This document shows positions 1-6,149 of a stretch of 8,731 nucleotides of DNA, piece after piece. The DNA is from Bacteroidota bacterium. GTDB taxonomy: Bacteria; Bacteroidota; Bacteroidia; Flavobacteriales; Weeksellaceae. The position numbers and the translations under genes were made by a program. Each line of letters begins with the position of its first letter. Within the stretch, counting starts at the first letter, position 1. The notes below the pieces were generated by a model. The model was not told the DNA's origin, did not search any database, and saw only the letters and a program-made list of their open reading frames with translations. The stretch is taken from positions 1 to 8,731 of the forward strand of contig JAFAAJ010000250.1 of NCBI GenBank assembly GCA_023426625.1, in the 5' to 3' direction.

Positions 1-380
1 GCCGTATAATACCCTTCTGTTTTCAGGTATTTGGGTAATGTGGGCTGACTTCCGTCAAAAGTATCAAAATTTGCCCTGAAACCATTAATATGACTGTATT
101 TTCCTGTCAGAAAAACAGCTCTTGCAGGTCCACACAGAGAATTTGTCACAAATGCATTGTTGAATTGTATCCCTTCCCTGGCTATCCTGTCGAGATTAGG
201 AGTTTCTATTAAATCATGGGAATAAGCACTCATCGCTTTTTTCGCATGATCATCCGTCATAATGAAAATGATATTAGGCTTTTCTGAAGTTTTAGAACCA
301 GTAACTGTTTTGCCAGCTGTACACGAAACTAGTAAAGATGTAGATGCTATTGCAAATACTCTTAATATTATTCTACTCAT
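1..380 (-). CDS. Sulfatase, putative lipoprotein (N-terminal part, cut by window edge)
   Basis: The first 126 codons are present; the C-terminal part lies beyond the left edge. Translated from the ATG at 378-380, the protein begins MSRIILRVFAIASTSLLVSC, a short hydrophobic signal ending in a lipobox (LVSC, lipidated Cys at residue 20), so it should be a membrane-anchored periplasmic lipoprotein. From residue 35 it reads PNIIFIMTDDHA, the usual start of the sulfatase/alkaline phosphatase fold, with the metal-binding Asp pair D43-D44. ETPNLDRIAREG follows (59-70), then SLCGPARAVFLTG (81-93). This matches the type I sulfatase signature C-x-P-x-R-x-x-x-L-T-G, in which C83 would be oxidised to formylglycine as the catalytic nucleophile. 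Such enzymes hydrolyse sulfate esters of glycans or small molecules; the substrate cannot be told from this fragment. The residues after Cys20 (TAGK) show no acidic surface-export signal. It starts 29 nt after the lipid kinase stop and may be co-transcribed with it. No frame disruption is visible. Confidence 0.9.
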   Translation of the reverse strand, partial: MSRIILRVFAIASTSLLVSCTAGKTVTGSKTSEKPNIIFIMTDDHAKKAMSAYSHDLIETPNLDRIAREGIQFNNAFVTNSLCGPARAVFLTGKYSHINGFRANFDTFDGSQPTLPKYLKTEGYYT

Positions 381-409
381 CTTTAATAATTTGCCCTAAT
401 TTAGGGAAA

Positions 410-1261
410 TTATATAAGAATATTTAAACTTTGGGGAAGTACTTTCACCGTTACAGGTGATTTTATTTTATTGAATTCACCGTCCAGATGCCAGTTTTTT
501 GTACTAACTTTAAATTCTATCTCAGAAACAGGAAGATAGGTGATATACTGGTCATCTTTTAATCTTTTGGTAAACATCCGGTACGCAAAAAAAGGTGAGT
601 AGGAAAAAGGAAATTTTTTCACCAGCACAATATCCACCAATCCGTCACTTTTACTGGCCATAGGCGCAATATATGCTCTATTTCCAAACTGTCGTGTGTT
701 GGCAATATTCAGCATGAGATATTTCCCGTTGTATTGTTGATATTTTTCGTCTAAAAACTTGACTTTAATGGGTTTATATTTGAAAAATGTCCTGAAAGAG
801 ACTTTAATATAATTTTTGAAACCCCGACTTGTTTTTTCAAACTCTTTTACAACTTTTCCGTCAAACCCTGTTCCTGAAACATTAATGGAAAGCCTGTCAT
901 TGACAGTAAAAGTATCTATTTTAGTAGACTTTCCCGTTCTTAACTTTCTGAGAAGTTCATCTAAATTTCTGCTAAACTGTGTTTCATTGGAAAAGCCATT
1001 TCCCGAACCTGCGGGGAAAATAGCCAGTATTTTATTGGTATTGATAAGGTTTTTAGCCACTGTTGATATTGTTCCGTCTCCTCCTATAGCAACAAAAATA
1101 TCAATACGATTAAAATTCCGCTGAATGAACTCATCCGTTCCCTGAATAGACTCAGAAATATAGTACAAAGGATCTTTTACTTTCTTTTTAAGTTCCTCGA
1201 GAAACGGTTTATAATTCTTTTTTGCTGAAAAAGGATTGATGATAAAGGCTACTTTTTCCAT
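410..1261 (-). CDS. Diacylglycerol/sphingosine kinase-like lipid kinase (DAGK catalytic domain, YegS/DgkB type)
   Basis: A 283-residue cytosolic protein of the usual length for the DAGK_cat/YegS family, which phosphorylates a lipid hydroxyl with ATP. The motifs are in the expected order: the N-terminal strand and nucleotide loop VAFIINPFSAKK (4-15), GGDGT (60-64) with the catalytic-domain glycines, LAIFPAGSGNGF (79-90), SGTGFDGKVVKEF (129-141), a C-terminal beta-domain segment YIAPMASKSDGLVDIVLV (197-214), and the final HLDGEF (258-263). The GSGN motif is closer to the GSGN of sphingosine and eukaryotic-type lipid kinases than to the GTAND of many bacterial YegS proteins. Bacteroidota make sphingolipids, so the substrate could be diacylglycerol or a sphingoid lipid; this is undecided. 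The ATG at 1259-1261 is chosen because its product begins MEKVAFIINP as family members do. The in-frame ATG at 1303 would add 14 residues encoded entirely by the preceding gene's terminator. No Shine-Dalgarno is visible, which is common in this phylum. Confidence 0.9.
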   Translation of the reverse strand: MEKVAFIINPFSAKKNYKPFLEELKKKVKDPLYYISESIQGTDEFIQRNFNRIDIFVAIGGDGTISTVAKNLINTNKILAIFPAGSGNGFSNETQFSRNLDELLRKLRTGKSTKIDTFTVNDRLSINVSGTGFDGKVVKEFEKTSRGFKNYIKVSFRTFFKYKPIKVKFLDEKYQQYNGKYLMLNIANTRQFGNRAYIAPMASKSDGLVDIVLVKKFPFSYSPFFAYRMFTKRLKDDQYITYLPVSEIEFKVSTKNWHLDGEFNKIKSPVTVKVLPQSLNILI

Positions 1262-1266
1262 TGTGG

Positions 1267-1274
1267 CAAAAATA
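1267..1274 (-). promoter_or_regulatory. Possible -7 promoter element for the lipid kinase gene
   Basis: On the minus strand this reads TATTTTTG, a full match to the Bacteroidota -7 consensus TAnnTTTG, and it ends 5 nt before the preferred ATG. It sits in the T-tract of the upstream terminator, and no convincing -33 TTG was found at the expected spacing. If real, it would give a transcript with almost no leader. A T-rich tract can match by chance, so this is weak. Confidence 0.25.
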
Positions 1275-1300
1275 AAAAAATGCTTCCTGATAGGAAGCAT
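1268..1300 (-). terminator. Rho-independent terminator of the DUF3298 lipoprotein gene
   Basis: A perfect 8-bp inverted repeat, ATGCTTCC (1280-1287) and GGAAGCAT (1293-1300), encloses a 5-nt loop. On the minus strand the stem is followed directly by T7-A-T5 (1279 down to 1268). The hairpin begins 6 nt after the TAA of the lipoprotein gene. Position, stem and U-tract together make a canonical intrinsic terminator. Confidence 0.9.
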
Positions 1301-1306
1301 CATCTT

Positions 1307-2131
1307 TTATTTTATTTTCATTCTTTCCTTAAATTCCGGTTTTAAGGTTCCTTTTAATTCCTGCCAGGGAACGGGGATCACAATATCACCGGCTGCAAAG
1401 GCTGCAATCTCAAAGGGACTGTAATGAAAGTAGAGGTTTTTATCATCAAAGTAGAAATTTTCGGTTACAGGAATCATTTCTACTAAAAGCATCTCTGAAT
1501 TTTTGACTTTCCCTTCTGAATCTGTAGTTCCGCTATGAATATTATCCAAATTCTTCATCAACAGCTCTTCCAGTTTCTTTTGTGGTATTGAAGTAATGTC
1601 TTTCAGTTCTATTTTTTTATTTTTCTTCAGATCGAAAACCCTTTCTGAGAATCCGTAATTATCATGTGCTCCTCCTTCATAGGCGCTTCCCATGTACTGA
1701 ATATGGATATAATCATTAAGATGAGATTTGAGACTCATTAAAGAATTTGTATACCATTTCTGAGAGTACGTTAAGCCTGAAAGCCAGTCTTTGCTATCAT
1801 TTTTCACGGAATAATAATAGCCATCTCTTTCTTTTTCTAAATATGCCTGTATTCCCTGTCTAGAATAATCTTTTATTCCCTTATTATTAAAATATATACT
1901 ATCCAGCAGTTTTTTATCCTTTATGGTAGGGAACACCAATAGTTTTGCTGTATATTTTAAACTAAGGGAGTCACTGATCTTTATGGAATCATTTACTACA
2001 ACAGAGTCTGTTACGAAATTTTGAGCAATTGTTTTCTGGTCTAAAGCTTCAGAATTTTCTACACTGCTCTTTTTACATGCTGAAAAAATGAAGAATGAAG
2101 AGATAAAGAAAGTTGCAAAAATATTTTTCAT
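1307..2131 (-). CDS. DUF3298 (RsiV C-terminal-like) domain lipoprotein
   Basis: A 274-residue putative lipoprotein. It starts MKNIFATFFISSFFIFSAC: a Lys-containing N-region, a hydrophobic core and a lipobox-like FSAC with Cys19 as the lipidation site, then a polar KKSSVENSE linker. The C-terminal half carries the hallmarks of the DUF3298/RsiV-like fold: YEGGAHDNYGF (151-161) and NFYFDDKNLYFHYSPFEIAAFAAG (225-248), followed by VIPVPWQELKG, the 'Y/F-P-E-I-A-...-A-x-G ... P...L' pattern typical of the domain. In RsiV-type anti-sigma factors this domain is extracytoplasmic and binds lysozyme, but most family members have no assigned role and none is claimed here. The start at 2129-2131 is preferred. 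The longer in-frame ORF from 2188 adds 19 residues encoded by the upstream terminator hairpin and would bury the signal peptide. The gene follows the transglutaminase-like unit and is bounded by terminators on both sides, so it is probably its own transcription unit or is reached by read-through. Confidence 0.85.
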   Translation of the reverse strand: MKNIFATFFISSFFIFSACKKSSVENSEALDQKTIAQNFVTDSVVVNDSIKISDSLSLKYTAKLLVFPTIKDKKLLDSIYFNNKGIKDYSRQGIQAYLEKERDGYYYSVKNDSKDWLSGLTYSQKWYTNSLMSLKSHLNDYIHIQYMGSAYEGGAHDNYGFSERVFDLKKNKKIELKDITSIPQKKLEELLMKNLDNIHSGTTDSEGKVKNSEMLLVEMIPVTENFYFDDKNLYFHYSPFEIAAFAAGDIVIPVPWQELKGTLKPEFKERMKIK

Positions 2132-2153
2132 GGGTTTTAATTTCCCATATGAA

Positions 2154-2187
2154 TGCAAAAACCATTCATTTCTGAATGGTTTTTGCA
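2154..2187 (-). terminator. Strong terminator hairpin after the transglutaminase-like gene pair
   Basis: A perfect 15-bp inverted repeat, TGCAAAAACCATTCA (2154-2168) and its complement (2173-2187), encloses a 4-nt loop. It lies 16 nt after the stop codon at 2204-2206 on the minus strand. The A-tract and T-tract lie inside the outer part of the stem, with GC-richer pairs at the tip, giving the usual terminator tail (GGTTTTTGC on the minus strand). The structure is nearly symmetric and would also terminate plus-strand transcription. Confidence 0.85.
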
Positions 2188-2203
2188 ATTTTTTAATAAT
2201 AAA

Positions 2204-4132
2204 TTATTTTTTAATCAAGCTTATTACCTGGTTTTCGCTTTTTGAAGCCGTCCCCCATATTTGCTTGAATGCAGGATAATATTCTTTAGGATAGTCTGCA
2301 CTGGCTACTTTTGTAGTGGACGTAATCTCCAGCTTATTCCCTTTTTGTTCTGCGATATAGCTATACTCTATCTCTTTATCCTCAGTAACAATTTTTTTAT
2401 TCTTCGGTAATTCTTCAATTACATATCCTTCAGGAATTTCAAGAACAATCTTTTTGATTTTTGTGAATGGAGAGATGAAGTCAATTGTATATTTTCTTTC
2501 TTCTGTCTGATCAAACTCATTAGAGTTTTTATTAAGGAAAAGCATTGGGTTGATAATCATCTTCTTTCCAATTCTATCCATCATATTTTCAGAGGCAAAT
2601 TTCATGGTGCTTTCAAAGTCTCCATTTTCAAGAACTTTAGAATCTATATCTGTGAAATCAACTGTAAAGTTTTCTTTATACTGTTTCTTATATTTATCTG
2701 CATTGTCATCATAGTTCTCTTTAGCAAACATTGCATAAGATCCTGTATCCTTATCTGAATAGCTTCCGGAAATTGAACCGTCTTCATTGATTTTAGCATT
2801 TATGGTAAGATAAGTAAAACTCGGTTGCCTATTAATCATTTCTAATTGTTTAACTTTTGGTTTTGACAATAAGATTCCATAGCGATTCCAATCTCTTGGA
2901 GGTAATTCATTCATAGATGACTGCTTAGAAGTAGCATCATAAATATTATAACCTTGTTTACTTTCAACAGCAGCAAGCACAAAATTCATATTAGAAACAT
3001 TTGGAGATGCCAGATTAATCAATCCATTATCAACAGTAGAAATTAATACCGGATCTGAATTAATACCTGCTTCTCTAAGCATTGCCACTAAAAATAGGTT
3101 AATTTCCGTGGCATTTCCGGTTTTTGTTTCTAAAAGTTTTTTAAATCCTTCATCTGTATATACCCCTCTCTCATTATTCCAAGTAAAGGTTTTCTGAACA
3201 TATCTGAAAATTGCTTCGGCTTTTTGCTGTTCATTTCTCAGATTGGCAATTTCTGCAGGCATATTTTCTTTTACCAATCTTTTTCTATCTAATTCACCTC
3301 CGAAATTTTTATTTAAATACAGTCTATCTCTAATTTGGTCCCAAGATGACGAATATAATTTAAGCTCTTTAAAGTTTGTAGAGTGCAATTCCGCACTGAT
3401 TTTAGTTCTGTAGTTTCTGTCATTTTTAACAAATCTTTCAGTCTTAAAACCTTTAACATTTTCATACGCAAATCTATATGTCTTATATTGTGCACCATAC
3501 ATGATGCTTTCTTCTACTTTTCTGTGTTGAGGCACGAGTGATCCGGTATAATTTACATTATAGGAAATGCTTATAGGAGCTTCTAAAACATATTCTGTAT
3601 AAATAGATGGAGTATCCGGTTCAATAAGAATTTCCGGAATATCAAACCCAAATGGGGAAACTACTTCATATTGGTATTCTAATACTGATCCGTTTTTCAC
3701 ATTAGGAAAGGCAAACTTGGTTATGGAGTAATATTTATTTTCTTTACTCTTATATTTTGAACTTTTTTCAACTTTTGTCTGAACTGTTGATCCGTTTTCT
3801 AAATTATAAGTAACAGCCTTGATTTTTGCCAAAGTTTCCTTATCAGTTTCACTCTGATAAAGAGGAACCTCAAGATTTAACCACCCTTCTGCTTTATCTT
3901 TATTATAAATTTTAATTCTATAAAAATATTTTTTATGCAACATTCCTGTAGAATTATCTATCATAAAATGTATAGATCTATATAAAAGTTCTGCAGGGGC
4001 ATTCTCATCCAACAGAGATTTCGGTTTAGACAGATCTGCTTCGTTGAATTTAGGTGGATCCAAGAATTCGTGTTTTTGGGCGCTAGTAAAAACGATGCTT
4101 ACTACTGCAAAAACCATTAATAATTTTTTCAT
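2204..4132 (-). CDS. Exported DUF3857/transglutaminase-like protein, probable non-catalytic paralogue
   Basis: A 642-residue protein with a cleavable signal peptide (MKKLLMVFAVVSIVFTSA|Q, cleavage near residue 18), so it is periplasmic or envelope-associated. The layout is that of Bacteroidota DUF3857/transglutaminase proteins: an N-terminal beta-rich DUF3857-like region (about 45-230), a transglutaminase-like core (about 290-405), and a C-terminal beta domain resembling DUF3858 (about 535-625; IVLEIPEGYVIEELPKNK at 562-579). The core keeps the framework KTGNATEINLFLVAMLREAGI (337-357), but the nucleophile position holds Ala341 (GCC codon at 3110-3112). The His position in MNFVLAAV holds Phe384, and only Asp399 in IYDATSK remains. 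It is therefore unlikely to be an active Cys protease or transglutaminase; a binding or scaffold role is inferred. Its ATG lies 2 nt after the stop of the upstream paralogue (TAA-GC-ATG), which implies translational coupling. The frame is intact, so this is not a decayed gene. Confidence 0.88.
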   Translation of the reverse strand: MKKLLMVFAVVSIVFTSAQKHEFLDPPKFNEADLSKPKSLLDENAPAELLYRSIHFMIDNSTGMLHKKYFYRIKIYNKDKAEGWLNLEVPLYQSETDKETLAKIKAVTYNLENGSTVQTKVEKSSKYKSKENKYYSITKFAFPNVKNGSVLEYQYEVVSPFGFDIPEILIEPDTPSIYTEYVLEAPISISYNVNYTGSLVPQHRKVEESIMYGAQYKTYRFAYENVKGFKTERFVKNDRNYRTKISAELHSTNFKELKLYSSSWDQIRDRLYLNKNFGGELDRKRLVKENMPAEIANLRNEQQKAEAIFRYVQKTFTWNNERGVYTDEGFKKLLETKTGNATEINLFLVAMLREAGINSDPVLISTVDNGLINLASPNVSNMNFVLAAVESKQGYNIYDATSKQSSMNELPPRDWNRYGILLSKPKVKQLEMINRQPSFTYLTINAKINEDGSISGSYSDKDTGSYAMFAKENYDDNADKYKKQYKENFTVDFTDIDSKVLENGDFESTMKFASENMMDRIGKKMIINPMLFLNKNSNEFDQTEERKYTIDFISPFTKIKKIVLEIPEGYVIEELPKNKKIVTEDKEIEYSYIAEQKGNKLEITSTTKVASADYPKEYYPAFKQIWGTASKSENQVISLIKK

Positions 4133-4134
4133 GC

Positions 4135-6027
4135 TTAGATTTTAGAGATTAAAATTTTTGAGTTATCGTTATTCAGTATTTTTTTTCTAAAGTTGATATA
4201 GTCATTATATTTTTCTTTAGGATATATCCCTTTATTTACTCGTACAACTCTGTTTACTTTCAAATTATCACCATCTTTTACTACTGTTAGCTTATAAGAA
4301 CCAAATTCAGAATTAATGGTAACTGCATCAGGGATTTCATCTATTTTATAGTTTTTAGGAATTTCAATGACGACCTGATAATCATCTTCAAAAGGAAGAC
4401 TTATTTCGAACGGCAATTCCCTGTTTTCATCCGTTTTATAAATTGAATTGGGAAAGATGGGTAAAGCTCTGAAGATCATGCTGCCACCTGCATTCTTCGA
4501 ATAATTATTTGCCTTAAAATCTACATTCATTTGCGTCACGGCATTATCTTTATCATTCAGATACTCTTTGATCTCTAATTTTTCCAGATTCAGAGTATTA
4601 ATTTGATTTTTCAATCTTTCATTTCTTTCTTTAGGAGATAAGCCTGTATACACCAGACTAAAATCATACTGGTTTCCTGTATACTCAAATTTCCCTTGTC
4701 CGATAATACTGTTATCCTCATTCAGCTTGATTTTCAGACTCTGTTTTTCCTTACTCTTTTCTGCGGTATAAACAGGTGTATTGATTAATTCGATTCCGTC
4801 TTTTTTAATGGACAATACATTCCTACCTGTTGTACTGTATCCCAAGTGATTGAATGCAATTTGCTGTGAGGTGTTTTCAAGCCAGATATTTCCTTTTTCT
4901 GTTGGAACCATCAGAATAACATGATTCCCACCCATTTTAGGAAAATCGGGATCAAATGAAACTTCAGATGGGTTCGAATTGATTACACAGTATTGAGATG
5001 GAATTCCGGCCTCATCCAACAACGTTTTCATATAATTTGTAAGTCCTTTACAGTCTCCGTACCCTTTTCTATTCACTTCATCGGGCATCATCGGTTGCCA
5101 TCCTCCTATACCTAATGCAACAAATATGTATCGGGTTTTTGTCTGCATATACTGGTAAAGTTTCTTCACTTTCTCTTCTGTTGAACCTTGCAGATTAAGT
5201 GCAGCCACTTCAGCTTTAATAGCCGGAGTAGATACAGAAACCGGTTGTAGAATACTGTTATAATACCATGATCCGAAATCTGCCCATGTATTGATGGTAC
5301 CTTGTTTGCCTTCAAGATTGAATTTTGTAAGGGAAAAGCTTACTTTAGGTAATATTTTAACCGGTGCGGGTAACAATGGAACATCTTCTATTGCCGGGAC
5401 ATCTTTATAAGTATACGTTTTTTCGGCTCCATTATCATCTTCTACAACTGATGCATAGTTATATTTTGACGGATATATTTTTGATCTTAACTCAATACCG
5501 GATTTATTAATGATCTTAAATTGCGCTTCCTGCAAGGAGATATTTGGTCTGGAAAACGGAATAAAATCAGGTATAAAAACCGTATTCTCATCATCAATTT
5601 CATAGGTGAATTCAACAGTATATGGATACTGAGCAGGTGTATAAGATAATGCTAAAACTCTATTGTCTGAATAAAATGTTCCTTGTTGATTGTTGGCAAA
5701 ATCACCAAAATCCGATTTCGAGAAACTTTTTATTTTTTTTCCGGATTCATCATAGATCGTTACCTTAACATTAGATATACTATTTCCTTTTTCATACGGA
5801 ATATAGGCTTGTGCACTACCCTCACCATCTTTATTTAAAACCGTAGTCACTGTAGTGTACTGATATCGTATGTCATCAATTTTGTTGATCTGTATTGTTG
5901 TAAAATCCTTTCTTACAACCGCATTTGCGTTTTTCTTTAAATTTTCAGGAATTCCCGAAACTGGATAATTTTGAGCAAAATGTAGTGAAGCTATAGACAA
6001 TGCCCCTACCATTAAGATTTTCATCAT
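4135..6027 (-). CDS. Exported DUF3857/transglutaminase-like protein with intact catalytic residues
   Basis: A 630-residue protein with a signal peptide (MMKILMVGALSIASLHFA|QN, cleavage near residue 18). The DUF3857 region spans about 30-230, with YIPYEKGNSISNVKVTIYDESGKKIK (75-100) typical of that domain. The transglutaminase-like core spans about 265-390: RKGYGDCKGLTNYMKTLLDEAGI (320-342) supplies the nucleophile C326, GGNHVILMV (366-374) supplies H369, and IWLENTSQ (381-388) supplies an acid, here Glu384 where many transglutaminases have Asp. A DUF3858-like C-terminal beta domain follows (about 535-615; PFEDDYQVVIEIPKNYKIDEIP). Such folds act as cysteine proteases or acyl transferases; the substrate is unknown. 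It heads a two-gene unit with the paralogue at 2204-4132. Two adjacent ATGs (6025-6027 and 6022-6024) could both serve as the start, with no Shine-Dalgarno to decide. It lies downstream of the gyrB terminator, so it needs its own promoter. Confidence 0.92.
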   Translation of the reverse strand: MMKILMVGALSIASLHFAQNYPVSGIPENLKKNANAVVRKDFTTIQINKIDDIRYQYTTVTTVLNKDGEGSAQAYIPYEKGNSISNVKVTIYDESGKKIKSFSKSDFGDFANNQQGTFYSDNRVLALSYTPAQYPYTVEFTYEIDDENTVFIPDFIPFSRPNISLQEAQFKIINKSGIELRSKIYPSKYNYASVVEDDNGAEKTYTYKDVPAIEDVPLLPAPVKILPKVSFSLTKFNLEGKQGTINTWADFGSWYYNSILQPVSVSTPAIKAEVAALNLQGSTEEKVKKLYQYMQTKTRYIFVALGIGGWQPMMPDEVNRKGYGDCKGLTNYMKTLLDEAGIPSQYCVINSNPSEVSFDPDFPKMGGNHVILMVPTEKGNIWLENTSQQIAFNHLGYSTTGRNVLSIKKDGIELINTPVYTAEKSKEKQSLKIKLNEDNSIIGQGKFEYTGNQYDFSLVYTGLSPKERNERLKNQINTLNLEKLEIKEYLNDKDNAVTQMNVDFKANNYSKNAGGSMIFRALPIFPNSIYKTDENRELPFEISLPFEDDYQVVIEIPKNYKIDEIPDAVTINSEFGSYKLTVVKDGDNLKVNRVVRVNKGIYPKEKYNDYINFRKKILNNDNSKILISKI

Positions 6028-6043
6028 GGTTACAAAAATTTCG

Positions 6044-6051
6044 TAAAAATA
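6044..6051 (-). promoter_or_regulatory. Possible -7 promoter element for the transglutaminase-like operon
   Basis: The minus strand reads TATTTTTA, matching TAnnTTTG except for the last base, about 17 nt before the first ATG. It sits in the 73-nt AT-rich stretch between the gyrB terminator and this gene, where a promoter is expected. No clear -33 TTG was found upstream, so the assignment rests mostly on position. Confidence 0.25.
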
Positions 6052-6097
6052 AGAAAATCTTAATATATGTTAAAATAATTCTAAAAATATGTGAATT

Positions 6098-6125
6098 AAA
6101 AAAGGCTTCAGAATTTGAAGCCTTT
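6098..6125 (-). terminator. Rho-independent terminator of gyrB
   Basis: A perfect 10-bp inverted repeat, AAAGGCTTCA (6101-6110) and TGAAGCCTTT (6116-6125), has a 5-nt loop. It begins 24 nt after the gyrB stop codon on the minus strand and runs into a six-base T-tract (6103 down to 6098). This separates gyrB from the downstream transglutaminase-like genes. Confidence 0.9.
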
Positions 6126-6149
6126 AGTTTTTATAATAATGCCCGCTGA

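Noticed and set aside
394..406. Small palindrome CCCTAATTTAGGG between the lipid kinase and the sulfatase, as a terminator
   Set aside because: Only about 5 bp can pair and no T-tract follows on the minus strand. The 29-nt gap fits co-transcription better.
816..1124. Plus-strand open frame of 102 codons opposite the lipid kinase
   Set aside because: It lies wholly inside a well-supported minus-strand gene with GGDGT and GSGN motifs, and its product resembles no family I recognise. It is an antisense shadow.
3313..3498. Minus-strand 61-codon frame inside the downstream transglutaminase-like gene
   Set aside because: It overlaps an intact 642-codon gene in another frame and has no domain or signal.
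2204..4132. Downstream transglutaminase-like gene as a pseudogene
   Set aside because: It has an uninterrupted 642-codon frame, a good signal peptide, all domains and tight coupling to the upstream gene. Only the catalytic residues are changed.
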